Of a DNA stretch of 46,280 nt, positions 35,437 through 43,282 are shown piece by piece. The stretch lies in assembly GCA_905234645.1 (NCBI GenBank), contig CAJOIS010000032.1, forward strand, positions 1 to 46,280, given 5' to 3'. The position numbers were made by a program, and so were the translations under genes. This stretch comes from an uncultured Bacteroidales bacterium (GTDB lineage: Bacteria; Bacteroidota; Bacteroidia; Bacteroidales; F082). The stretch's first letter is position 1, and every line of letters begins with the position of its first letter. The notes below the pieces were generated by a model. That model ran no database searches. It was not told the DNA's origin and saw only the letters and a program-made list of their open reading frames with translations.

Positions 35437-36354
35437 ATGAAAGTATTAGTTGCAACTGAAAAGCCTTTTGCCAAAATCGCCGTTGACGGCATCCGCGAAG
35501 TCGTTGAAAAGAACGGCTATGAACTGGCTCTTTTGGAAAAATACACCGATGTCAATGACCTCTACAAGGCCGTTGCCGATGCCGACGCTTTGATCGTCCG
35601 CTCCGACAAGGTGACGAAGGAAGTCATCGACCACGCCAACAACCTGAAGATCGTCGTCCGTGCCGGCGCCGGTTTCGACAACCTCGACCTCGAAGCTTGC
35701 ACCGCCAAAGGCATCGTCGCCATGAACACCCCTGGTCAGAACAGCAACGCCGTTGCCGAACTCGTCATGGGTATGCTGGTCTACGCCGTCCGTAACTTCT
35801 ACAACGGCAAGAGCGGCACCGAACTGATGGGCAAGAAGCTCGGCCTCCTCGCCTTCGGTAACGTGGGTCGCAACGTCGCCCGCATCGCCAAGGGCTTCGG
35901 CATGGAAGTCTATGCTTTCGACGAATTCGTCCCCGCCGACAAGATTGAAGAGGCTGGCGTTCACGCCGTCGCCAACCGCGACGCCCTCTTTGAGACCTGC
36001 GACGTGGTCAGCCTGCACATCCCGGCCACTGCCGAGACCAAGCAGAGCATCAACTACGCTGTGGTGAACAAGATGCACAAAGGTGGCATCCTCGTCAACA
36101 CCGCCCGTAAGGAAGTCATCAACGAGCCCGAGCTGCTCAAGCTGATGGCCGAGCGCACCGACCTGAAGTACATCACCGACATCATGCCAGACGCCGACGC
36201 CGAGTTCAAAGCCTTCGAAGGCCGCTACTTCGCCACACCCAAGAAGATGGGTGCACAGACCGAGGAAGCCAACATCAACGCCGGCTTGGCCGCTGCCAAC
36301 CAAATCGCTGATTTCTTCAAGACTGGCAACAGACGTTTCCAAGTAAACAAATAA
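35437..36354 (+). CDS. serA: D-3-phosphoglycerate dehydrogenase, short Lys-type
   Basis: 305 residues, first step of serine synthesis. It has only the substrate and NAD domains: VRAGAGFDNLDLEA, LGLLAFGNVGRNVARIAKGFG (NAD loop) and VSLHIPATAETKQSINY. The usual catalytic His in TPHxGxxT is replaced by Lys in ATPKKMGAQTEEA (K269). This matches the ACT-less class III enzymes known from Bacteroidetes and Entamoeba, which use Lys and lack serine feedback domains. In one operon with serC; a strong hairpin follows. Confidence 0.93.
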   Translation: MKVLVATEKPFAKIAVDGIREVVEKNGYELALLEKYTDVNDLYKAVADADALIVRSDKVTKEVIDHANNLKIVVRAGAGFDNLDLEACTAKGIVAMNTPGQNSNAVAELVMGMLVYAVRNFYNGKSGTELMGKKLGLLAFGNVGRNVARIAKGFGMEVYAFDEFVPADKIEEAGVHAVANRDALFETCDVVSLHIPATAETKQSINYAVVNKMHKGGILVNTARKEVINEPELLKLMAERTDLKYITDIMPDADAEFKAFEGRYFATPKKMGAQTEEANINAGLAAANQIADFFKTGNRRFQVNK

Positions 36355-36367
36355 TTCAACCAACCGA

Positions 36368-36400
36368 GAAAGACACCGCAAGCCTCTTGTGGTGTCTTTC
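36368..36400 (+). terminator. Hairpin after serA
   Basis: 15-bp stem (GAAAGACACCGCAAG, one G-U pair with its partner) with loop CCT, followed by CCTTAC rather than a T run. A terminator or a 3'-end stabiliser that leaves some read-through to the next genes. Confidence 0.7.
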
Positions 36401-36416
36401 CCTTACTTGCCTGATA

Positions 36417-36824
36417 ATGATTCCTGAAAGCACAAAAAACACCAATTTTTTCAAATTTGAGGGACTCCGCATTTACCATAAATCTGTTGATTTCACCAAT
36501 GCTATCCTTTCCCTCAGCAACACTGCACAGACCCCTGCCCAAAAGATCATCATTGACCAGTTTCTCAATGAAGCCGGTCATATTTCTGCCAACATCATCG
36601 AAGGCGCTGGTCATTCAAAAGCAGAATTCATCGAATACCTACAGAAAGCCAAATCCAACATCGGCAAATGCGTGATGCTCTGTGCTCTAGCCTTGAAGCA
36701 ATCGCTGATTGACGAGACACAAGAAAACGACATCCGCAACGAGCTGATGGAACTTACCAAGATGATTGGGGCTTTGATTCTTTCTTTTCAGAAACATGAT
36801 TCAGTCAATAACCCAGAAATCTGA
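36417..36824 (+). CDS. Four-helix-bundle (S23 / 23S rRNA intervening-sequence-type) protein
   Basis: 135 residues from MIPESTKNTNFFKFEGL. It follows the family pattern FEGLRIYHKSVDFTNAIL, then QKIIIDQFLNEAGHISANIIEGAGHSKAEFIEYLQKAKSNIGKCVMLCALALKQSLI. The family was first found inside 23S rRNA intervening sequences; free-standing copies are common in Bacteroidetes, with no settled function (nucleic-acid binding is often suggested). It sits between serA and the DUF1015 gene, 17 bp past the serA hairpin, with no promoter box of its own visible. An ATG 30 bases upstream would overlap the hairpin and adds no homologous residues. Confidence 0.85.
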   Translation: MIPESTKNTNFFKFEGLRIYHKSVDFTNAILSLSNTAQTPAQKIIIDQFLNEAGHISANIIEGAGHSKAEFIEYLQKAKSNIGKCVMLCALALKQSLIDETQENDIRNELMELTKMIGALILSFQKHDSVNNPEI

Positions 36825-36867
36825 CTGTCAATAACAAACAAACGAATCACAATTAAAACCTAATACA

Positions 36868-38178
36868 ATGTCAGTTATCAAACCGTTCAAAGGATGGCGT
36901 CCCGGCGTGGACATCGTCCAGAAACTCGCTTCCCGTCCCTACGATGTGCTGAACACCGAAGAGGCACGCAAGGAATGCGAAGGCAATCCCTATAGCCTGC
37001 TCCACGTGACCAAGGCCGAAATCGACCTGCCCGAAGGCCACAAGGACAGCGACCTCGAGACCTACCTGAAAGTCGTTGAGAACTTCAATAGCTTCAAAGA
37101 CTTCGGATGGATCAAACAAGACCAGGAGGAAAAACTCTACATCTATGCCCAGAGCATGAACCCCACCGACGCCAACGCCCACTGGCAGTATGGCATCGTG
37201 GCATGCGCCTATAGTGAAGACTATGTGAACAAGGTCATCAAGAAGCACGAGCTGACCCGTAAGGACAAGGAAGAGGACCGCATGAAGCACGTCCGCCTCA
37301 CCAACGCCAACGTCGAGCCTGTGTTCTTCGCCTACCCTGCCGTCGCTGAAATCGACGCCATCGTGAGCAAGATCACCGCTGAGAAGCCCATCTATGACTT
37401 CATCGCCAAGGAAGACGGCTTCGGCCATCGTTTCTGGATCATCGACGACAAGGCCACCATCGCCCGCCTCGTTGAACTCTTTGACAAGAAGGTCCCGGCC
37501 ATGTACATCGCCGACGGTCACCACCGCAGCGCCGCAGCAGCTCTCGTCGGCCAAGAGAAGAAAGAGCACAATCCCGCCCACACCGGTAAGGAGGAATACA
37601 ACTACTTCATGACCGTCATCTTCCCCGACAACCAGTTGAACGTCATCGACTATAACCGCGTCGTGAAAGACCTCAACGGCCTTAGCACTAAGGACTTCTT
37701 CAAGGCCTTGCAAGAGAACTTCGACATCGAATGCAAGTGCAACTGCACCAAAGACGGTGGCAAGTGCAACTGCGAGTTCCCCTGCCACTGCGAGTGCGAC
37801 ACCGAGTACAAGCCCAACAAGCTGCACAACTTCTCGATGTACATCGAGGGCGTGTGGTATTCGCTGACTGCCAAGCCCGGCACCTACGACGACAACGATC
37901 CTATCGGTGTGTTGGATGTCACCATCCTCAGCAACCTTGTCCTCGACAAGATTTTGGGCATCAAGGACCTCCGCACCGACAAGCGCATCGACTTCGTGGG
38001 CGGCATCCGTGGCCTCGGCGAACTGAAGCGTCGTGTGGACAGCGGTGAGATGAAGGTCGCCTTCGCGCTCTATCCTGTGAGCATGAAGCAGATCATCGAC
38101 ATCGCCGACACCGGCAACATCATGCCTCCCAAGACCACTAAACTGCGCTCTGGCCTCGTCATCCACACTTTGGATTGA
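36868..38178 (+). CDS. DUF1015 family protein with an eight-cysteine insert
   Basis: 436 residues. DUF1015 landmarks are present: VIKPFKGWRPG, SRPYDVLNTEEAR, MKHVRLTNANVEPVFFAYP, MYIADGHHRSAAA and GGIRGLGELKRRV. The family often lies beside serC/serA and is thought to be a kinase-like or serine-metabolism protein; biochemical function is not established. Unusually, residues 289-310 form a cysteine cluster (CKCNC, CNC, CHCEC; eight Cys and one His in 22 residues) between FDIE and YKPNKLHNFSMY, where other members have a short loop. This looks like a metal-binding insert. Confidence 0.85.
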   Translation: MSVIKPFKGWRPGVDIVQKLASRPYDVLNTEEARKECEGNPYSLLHVTKAEIDLPEGHKDSDLETYLKVVENFNSFKDFGWIKQDQEEKLYIYAQSMNPTDANAHWQYGIVACAYSEDYVNKVIKKHELTRKDKEEDRMKHVRLTNANVEPVFFAYPAVAEIDAIVSKITAEKPIYDFIAKEDGFGHRFWIIDDKATIARLVELFDKKVPAMYIADGHHRSAAAALVGQEKKEHNPAHTGKEEYNYFMTVIFPDNQLNVIDYNRVVKDLNGLSTKDFFKALQENFDIECKCNCTKDGGKCNCEFPCHCECDTEYKPNKLHNFSMYIEGVWYSLTAKPGTYDDNDPIGVLDVTILSNLVLDKILGIKDLRTDKRIDFVGGIRGLGELKRRVDSGEMKVAFALYPVSMKQIIDIADTGNIMPPKTTKLRSGLVIHTLD

Positions 38179-38202
38179 TAGGGACACGAGACATTACGAC
38201 AT

Positions 38203-38239
38203 GGGACGCGAGACATGGAAACTCGCGTCCCTTTTTTTT
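38203..38239 (+). terminator. Strong intrinsic terminator after the DUF1015 gene
   Basis: Perfect 10-bp stem GGGACGCGAG / CTCGCGTCCC, 9-nt loop, then eight T. It directly abuts the xerD promoter box. Confidence 0.9.
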
Positions 38240-38240
38240 A

Positions 38241-38248
38241 TATCTTTG
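38241..38248 (+). promoter_or_regulatory. -7 promoter box for xerD
   Basis: TATCTTTG followed by CAA, 13 nt before the xerD ATG and overlapping the end of the terminator T tract; the leader would be nearly absent. Confidence 0.6.
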
Positions 38249-38261
38249 CAAAAACAAAACG

Positions 38262-39182
38262 ATGGAACAGGTCAATATCACCCCCAACCTCATCAAGCAC
38301 TTCGCCGACTATCTGCGGCTTGAGCTATCGCTATCCGACAATAGCGTGGAGGCCTATCGCCACGATGTCTATTTGTTTTTGCAATACCTTGAGGCAGAGA
38401 AGGCTTCAACAGACATAAATACCATTACCCAGGACACAATCGAGAACTTCTTCGCCTACCTCTTCGACCTCAACATAGGCGCCACCTCGCAGGCCCGCAT
38501 CCTATCGGGGCTGAAGTCGTTTTGGCGTTATCTGACTCAAGAGGAAATTGCCGACAAAGACCCCACCCTGCTCATCTCCTCTCCCACCCTGGGACGTCAT
38601 CTCCCTGAGGTGCTGAGTTATGAGGAAATCCAAAAGATGATCGATAGCATCGACCTCAGCCAGCCCACTGGCCACCGAAACAAGGCCATGATCGAGGTGA
38701 TGTATGGCTGTGGCCTGCGCGTCTCGGAACTCATCGGACTACAGATTAGCAACATATACCGCGCAGACGGCTTCCTGCGCATCTTCGGCAAGGGCAGCAA
38801 GGAACGTCTTGTACCCATAGGCGACAGTAGCCTGAAGATTCTCTTCCAATACATCGAAGGCGCAAGACTGCACATCACGCCGAAGCCCAAGTTCACCGAC
38901 ACCGTGTTCCTCAACAGCCGTGGCACAGGTCTCACCCGACAGATGGTCTTCCTCATTGTGAAGGAACTCGCCGAAAAGAATGGCATCACCAAAACCATCA
39001 GCCCGCACACCTTCCGACACAGCTTCGCCACACATCTCCTTGAAGGCGGTGCCAACCTGCTCGCCGTGCAACAGATGCTCGGCCATGCCAGCGTCAGCAC
39101 GACAGAAATCTATACGCATATTTCAGACGAGCTGTTGCGAGACACACTAACGAGCTATCATCCACGTTTTAGAAAATGCTGA
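38262..39182 (+). CDS. xerD: Tyrosine recombinase XerD-type
   Basis: 306 residues from MEQVNITPNLIKHFADYL, the usual XerC/D length, with the N-terminal SAM-like core-binding domain and a catalytic domain holding R153 (CGLRVSEL), K180 (GKGSKERLVP), H249 and R252 (SPHTFRHSFATHLL), H275 (LGHASVSTT) and Y284 (EIYTH). This points to chromosome-dimer resolution rather than an integron or phage role. The upstream open frame (from 38175) crosses the terminator and promoter and is not used. The last Cys codon and TGA lie in a GGAATGC-type repeat. Confidence 0.93.
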   Translation: MEQVNITPNLIKHFADYLRLELSLSDNSVEAYRHDVYLFLQYLEAEKASTDINTITQDTIENFFAYLFDLNIGATSQARILSGLKSFWRYLTQEEIADKDPTLLISSPTLGRHLPEVLSYEEIQKMIDSIDLSQPTGHRNKAMIEVMYGCGLRVSELIGLQISNIYRADGFLRIFGKGSKERLVPIGDSSLKILFQYIEGARLHITPKPKFTDTVFLNSRGTGLTRQMVFLIVKELAEKNGITKTISPHTFRHSFATHLLEGGANLLAVQQMLGHASVSTTEIYTHISDELLRDTLTSYHPRFRKC

Positions 39183-39287
39183 ATGCGGAATTATGAATGC
39201 GGAAATCGAAGATTCGACGAAGTCAATATTGCAATGCGACGCTGGGCTTCGCCCCAATTCAGCATTCCGAATTCAGCATTCCGAATT
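39175..39287. repeat. GGAATGC-type inverted repeat at the 3' end of xerD
   Basis: AATGCTGAATGCGGAATTAT and following bases (39175-39204) face the inverted series CAGCATTCCGAATTCAGCAT and flanks (39256-39287). The unit provides the xerD stop codon and ends just before the kdsA promoter. Related to 20584-20651. Confidence 0.75.
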
Positions 39288-39293
39288 AATTAC

Positions 39294-39301
39294 TATTTTT
39301 G
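39294..39301 (+). promoter_or_regulatory. -7 promoter box for kdsA
   Basis: TATTTTTG followed by CAC, 15 nt before the ATG. Confidence 0.65.
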
Positions 39302-39316
39302 CACAAAATTACCACC

Positions 39317-40144
39317 ATGTACACCACAAAATACGACTTCCTGAAAGGCCTTCGCCCCGACCGTTTCTTCCTCTTGGCCGGCCCTTGCGTCATTGAAGAT
39401 GAGACTTCTCCCCTCTTCATCGCCGAGAACTTGAAAAACATCTGCCAAAGACTTGACATCCCGCTGGTGTTCAAAGGCTCTTACCGCAAGGCCAACCGCT
39501 CCAGGCTGGACTCTTTCACGGGCATCGGTGACGAGAAAGCCCTAAAAGTGCTGCAAAAGATCGGCAAGGAATTCGAGCTTCCCGTGGTGACCGACATCCA
39601 TTCCTCTGAAGAAGCCGCCATGGCCGCTGAATATGTCGACATCCTCCAAATTCCGGCTTTCCTTTGTCGTCAAACCGACCTTTTAGTCGCTGCCGCCAAG
39701 ACGAGCAAGACAGTGAATATCAAGAAAGGACAATTCCTTTCGGGTGAAGCTATGGGCTTTGCCGTCGAGAAGGTGCGTCAGTCAGGCAACGACAAGGTCA
39801 TGCTGACCGAGCGCGGCTCCATGTTCGGGTATCAGGATTTGGTGGTGGATTACAGAAACATCGCTGTCATGCAGAAGTTTGACGTGCCCGTCATCCTCGA
39901 CGTCACCCACTCCTTGCAGCAGCCGAACCAAAGTAGCGGCGTCACGGGCGGTCAGCCCGAGATGATTGGTCTCATCGCCAAGGCAGGCATCGCTGTCGGT
40001 GCCGACGGCCTCTTCATGGAGGTACACCCCGAACCTAAAAAAGCCAAGTCTGACGGTGCCAACATGCTCCGCCTTGACTTGGCTGAATCTCTCTTGAGAC
40101 AATTGGTGAGGATCAAGGAAGCGGTTACTGCATCCTCATGTTGA
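39317..40144 (+). CDS. kdsA: KDO-8-phosphate synthase
   Basis: 275 residues from MYTTKYDFLKGL. Condenses arabinose-5-phosphate and phosphoenolpyruvate to KDO-8-P for the LPS inner core. Motifs: LLAGPCVIEDE, FKGSYRKANRS, TDIHSSEEA, IPAFLCRQTDLL, LTERGSMFGYQDLVVDYRN, and DVTHSLQQPNQSSGVTGGQPE with the PEP/metal residues. The ERGxxFGY...VDxR pattern separates it from DAHP synthases. Its last 20 bases overlap the convergent DUF4831 gene. Confidence 0.95.
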   Translation: MYTTKYDFLKGLRPDRFFLLAGPCVIEDETSPLFIAENLKNICQRLDIPLVFKGSYRKANRSRLDSFTGIGDEKALKVLQKIGKEFELPVVTDIHSSEEAAMAAEYVDILQIPAFLCRQTDLLVAAAKTSKTVNIKKGQFLSGEAMGFAVEKVRQSGNDKVMLTERGSMFGYQDLVVDYRNIAVMQKFDVPVILDVTHSLQQPNQSSGVTGGQPEMIGLIAKAGIAVGADGLFMEVHPEPKKAKSDGANMLRLDLAESLLRQLVRIKEAVTASSC

Positions 40145-41204
40145 CAATCTGACCCGTCTCCGTGTCAAACACCAGCTTCGTGTTCGTCACAGGAGCCGTC
40201 AGCAAAGCGCCCAATTGGTTGACAATTATTCTATCCTCAAGCAAAGTCTTGCCGTCACAGCTTACCTTCACATTCGCCGTTTCGGGAATGCGATAGAAGA
40301 CCTTGCTGTCATAAGTCATCGACTCCATTGCCGACTGGCTGGGGGCGTTGATGGCCGCCGTTGTGTTCAGCGACAGTGTCTGCACCGTGATCATGCTTCC
40401 CGAGCCTGACGTTCCAACCGTAAGGCCATCAGTCTCCGAGAATTTGGCTACGGTCTGCGTCGGGACTTCCTTGTTCGGAATCACATACACCGTCTTCACC
40501 ACCTTCTTTGCCACGCGTTTGCCCAAAATCAAGCTGGTGTATTCCTTTTCCATGTCATCCAACCTTTTATACATGGCATTGAAAGTCTCAGGGTTGGAAG
40601 CCATCTCGACATCGCCAGAAACCAAGTAGAACTTGGCTTTGCGGATTTCAGCAATCTTATCGACGACTTCCTTGGCCAGCATGGCATTCGTCTTCCCTGC
40701 CGACATCAGCTCAATAAACCCTTCATTGTTGTATTCTCCTTCACAGCACTGCGGTTGCTCTTGAAGCACAGGCTTTTCTTCGACAGCTTCTGCATCGTTT
40801 CCAATACCCACGCTACGGATAATGCCATTGGGCAAGACGTCGAATTGCAATTTACTACCGCCTCTTGCAGCGGTGAAAGTAACAAAATACAATGCATTGG
40901 GGTCGGGGCTGGCAACGGAACTCATCTTGACATCAAGAAGCTTGTACTCCGTCGTTTCATATTCCACATAGTCCTCCATTTCGAAATAGCTGGAAGCATA
41001 ATCACTGAGCGGCCCTTTCACAAGTTGTGCTTCCTCGATGATGAAGTCCAGCTTGAGCATGGTCTGCGGCAAGGAATAATACAAGCCGTTTTGCTGACCT
41101 GGATTGATATTCTTTGCAAAAGTCGTGGTAAACTGTGCATGGAGTTGACTACCCAAGGTCAAAGCCAAAAGCAACAGCGCAATTCTTGAGACGATTCTAT
41201 TCAT
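40125..41204 (-). CDS. DUF4831 family exported protein
   Basis: 359 residues from MNRIVSRIALLLLALTLGSQ with a signal peptide ending HAQ. The mature part begins with GLYYSLPQTMLKLDFIIEEAQLVKGPLSDYA and continues KAKFYLVSGDVEMASNPETFNAMYKRLDDMEKEYTSLILGK, the DUF4831 pattern found in Bacteroidetes. A Cys pair (QPQCCEG) lies near the middle. Function unknown; a periplasmic or envelope location is inferred from the signal peptide. Monocistronic. Confidence 0.82.
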   Translation of the reverse strand: MNRIVSRIALLLLALTLGSQLHAQFTTTFAKNINPGQQNGLYYSLPQTMLKLDFIIEEAQLVKGPLSDYASSYFEMEDYVEYETTEYKLLDVKMSSVASPDPNALYFVTFTAARGGSKLQFDVLPNGIIRSVGIGNDAEAVEEKPVLQEQPQCCEGEYNNEGFIELMSAGKTNAMLAKEVVDKIAEIRKAKFYLVSGDVEMASNPETFNAMYKRLDDMEKEYTSLILGKRVAKKVVKTVYVIPNKEVPTQTVAKFSETDGLTVGTSGSGSMITVQTLSLNTTAAINAPSQSAMESMTYDSKVFYRIPETANVKVSCDGKTLLEDRIIVNQLGALLTAPVTNTKLVFDTETGQIVNMRMQ

Positions 41205-41229
41205 TTTTGTTAGGTTTAGTTTCAAACTT

Positions 41230-41237
41230 CAAAGATA
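41230..41237 (-). promoter_or_regulatory. -7 promoter box for the DUF4831 gene
   Basis: Minus strand TATCTTTG followed by AAG, 25 nt before the ATG. Confidence 0.6.
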
Positions 41238-41257
41238 CATATTTTTCGACAATCCCA

Positions 41258-42736
41258 TCATTCCGTGGCCGTTTTTTCCCTTTTGCTGAACAGCATCAAA
41301 GCTACAAATGTCAATAAGCCGTTGATAATCAATATTTCAAAACCAATCTTATAGCCACCGAACAGTTGGGGCGAATACATCTTCAACAGGTAGCTGATGA
41401 CGGGTGAAGCAACGGCAATATAGGGAACGGCCTTGTCGATGACCTTTCTGTGCTTGACAAAAAGCCCAAAGGAGTACAAGCCCAACAAAGGCCCATAGGT
41501 ATAGCCTGCGATGTCGAACACCTTGTCGATGAGTGATTCGTTGTGGAAAGGACGGAAAGCGATAATCACCAATAAATACAGCAAGGCGAAAGCCACATGG
41601 ATCCACTTGCGGTAATGTGTGATTTGTTGCTCCGTCATCTGCTTCTTGTCGAAATGCATGAAATCGAAGCAGAAGGTCGTGGTCATGGCTGTCAAGGTGC
41701 CATCGGCGCTGGAATAGCCCGCTGCCACAAGGCCTATGACAAAGACTATTGCGGTGAACTTGCTCAAAGAGAACGCCACCGAAGGGAAGATCTTGTCGTT
41801 GACCACAACACCCGCTTCGTTCAACGGCAATTGGAATCCTGTCTGCTGTGCATAACAAATCAATGCCGCACCAAGACACAGGAACAGCGCATTGACCACC
41901 ACAAACAACAGGCTTGAGGTCATCACATTCTTTTGGGCATCACGCAAGTTTCTGCAAGTCAGGTTTTTCTGCATCATATCCTGATCCAAACCTGTCATTG
42001 TGATGGTGATGAACATACCACTCAACACCTGCTTCACCCAGAACTTGTTGTGCGTCCAATCCGTTTCGAAGACCTTAGTATACCCTTTTTCCGAAGCCGA
42101 TTTCAGCAAGTCGCCCAAAGATATGTGAAGGTTGCGTAAGATAAAGAATGCCGTAAGGAAAGCAGCCAGCAAAAGGAAGGTTGTCTGCAGGGTATCGGTC
42201 CACACCACCGTCTTAATTCCACCCTTAAAGGTGTATAGCAAGATGATGGCGATAAAGATAACCGCTGGCACCCAAAACGGAATACCCCAGTCCTTGAAGA
42301 CGAACTCATACAACACAAAGACCACGAGATACATCCTCAACGCCGAGCCTAACAGCCTTGACAGCAGGAAAAACGCCGCTCCCGTCTTCTCCGACCTAGG
42401 CCCAAAACGCATCTCCAAATAAGAATAGATGGAGGTCAGGTTGAGTCGATAATACAAGGGTAACAACACCAACGCAATCACCGCATAACCAAGCACATAG
42501 CCCAACACAAGAGGAAAATACGTAAACTGTCCCGTATAGACACCGCCCGGCACCGACATGAAGGTCACACCCGATAAAGAAGCGCCAATCATGCCGTATG
42601 CCACCACAAACCATGGCGAGTTTTTGTTGCCACGGAAAAAAGCATTGTTGTCAGACTTGCGTGCCGTGAAATGCGAAATCACGAACAAAAGAATGGTGTA
42701 AAGAACGAAAACGGCTAAAATTATGGTAGCATTCAT
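41258..42736 (-). CDS. Sodium:solute symporter (SSS family)
   Basis: 492 residues with about 13 membrane helices. N-terminal FFRGNKNSPWFVVAYGMIGASLSGVTFMSVPGGVYTG carries the SSS core helix 1, with YVLGYAVIALVLLPLYYRL, LRMYLVVFVLYEF and the GLVAAGYSSADGTLTAMTTTFCFDF region typical of helix 8 with the second sodium site. Substrate is not readable from sequence (members move sugars, sialic acid, amino acids, vitamins or ions). Monocistronic with its own promoter. Confidence 0.88.
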   Translation of the reverse strand: MNATIILAVFVLYTILLFVISHFTARKSDNNAFFRGNKNSPWFVVAYGMIGASLSGVTFMSVPGGVYTGQFTYFPLVLGYVLGYAVIALVLLPLYYRLNLTSIYSYLEMRFGPRSEKTGAAFFLLSRLLGSALRMYLVVFVLYEFVFKDWGIPFWVPAVIFIAIILLYTFKGGIKTVVWTDTLQTTFLLLAAFLTAFFILRNLHISLGDLLKSASEKGYTKVFETDWTHNKFWVKQVLSGMFITITMTGLDQDMMQKNLTCRNLRDAQKNVMTSSLLFVVVNALFLCLGAALICYAQQTGFQLPLNEAGVVVNDKIFPSVAFSLSKFTAIVFVIGLVAAGYSSADGTLTAMTTTFCFDFMHFDKKQMTEQQITHYRKWIHVAFALLYLLVIIAFRPFHNESLIDKVFDIAGYTYGPLLGLYSFGLFVKHRKVIDKAVPYIAVASPVISYLLKMYSPQLFGGYKIGFEILIINGLLTFVALMLFSKREKTATE

Positions 42737-42756
42737 CAGGTCACAGTTTGGTTGTG

Positions 42757-42764
42757 CAAAAATA
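42757..42764 (-). promoter_or_regulatory. -7 promoter box for the symporter
   Basis: Minus strand TATTTTTG followed by CAC, 20 nt before the ATG. Confidence 0.65.
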
Positions 42765-42796
42765 GGAATAAATGTCGGACATGAAAGAAATTCCCG

Positions 42797-42804
42797 TACT
42801 TTTG
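42797..42804 (+). promoter_or_regulatory. -7 promoter box for the DUF486 gene
   Basis: TACTTTTG followed by CAGC, 22 nt before the ATG; divergent from the symporter box 32 bp away. Confidence 0.65.
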
Positions 42805-42826
42805 CAGCCCAATAAAACGAAACCCA

Positions 42827-43198
42827 ATGAAAGGTCTCTACACTATCCTCTTACTTATCGTTTCCAATGTTTTTATGACCTTTGCCTGGTATGGGCAGCT
42901 CAAGCTGCTTGAGATTGTCCCCTCGTCGAAAGACTGGCCACTTTTCCTGGTCATCCTCATGTCGTGGGGCATCGCCTTGTTCGAGTATTCATTCATGATA
43001 CCCGCCAATCGCATCGGAGCGATGCAAAACGGAGGTCCTTTCAACCTTATCCAGTTGAAAGTCATTCAAGAAGCTGTCTCCCTGACCGTGTTCAGCGTCA
43101 TCGTGATCACCGTTTTCAAGACCGAGACCTTCCGTTGGAACCACATCGTTGCGTTTATCTTGATCATCCTCGCCGTGTTTTTTGCCTTCAAAAAGTAA
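42827..43198 (+). CDS. DMT-like small membrane protein, DUF486 family
   Basis: 123 residues, four hydrophobic segments. Begins MKGLYTILLLIVSNVFMTFAWYGQLK; the family core WGIALFEYSFMIPANRIG is followed by PFNLIQLKVIQEAVSLTVF, then FRWNHIVAFILIILAVFFAF. These small DMT-superfamily proteins resemble half-size EmrE-type transporters; no substrate is known. Confidence 0.9.
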   Translation: MKGLYTILLLIVSNVFMTFAWYGQLKLLEIVPSSKDWPLFLVILMSWGIALFEYSFMIPANRIGAMQNGGPFNLIQLKVIQEAVSLTVFSVIVITVFKTETFRWNHIVAFILIILAVFFAFKK

Positions 43199-43228
43199 TA
43201 TTTTGTTGCAAACAAAGGAAAAATGCAT

Positions 43229-43236
43229 GATATTTG
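43229..43236 (+). promoter_or_regulatory. Possible weak -7 box for the ExoX-C-like gene
   Basis: GATATTTG matches seven of eight informative and spacer positions of TAnnTTTG, with a TTTG about 23 bp upstream (43202-43205); 46 nt before the ATG. Confidence 0.35.
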
Positions 43237-43282
43237 CGGAATGAAAGATGGCTATTGATAGAACAAAAAGAAAGGAAATAAT

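Noticed and set aside
38175..38261. 29-codon N-terminal extension of xerD
   Set aside because: It reads through a perfect terminator hairpin and the promoter box; the standard XerD start is at 38262.
38262..39182. Integrase of a mobile element
   Set aside because: XerD-type length and motifs, housekeeping neighbours, and no attachment-site repeats or phage genes nearby. The tRNA-Ser genes also show no flanking integrase or duplicated 3' end.
43201..43282. Possible riboswitch or small RNA in the spacer before the ExoX-C-like gene
   Set aside because: Too short, and no stable stem or known aptamer pattern is seen; only a weak promoter-like box.
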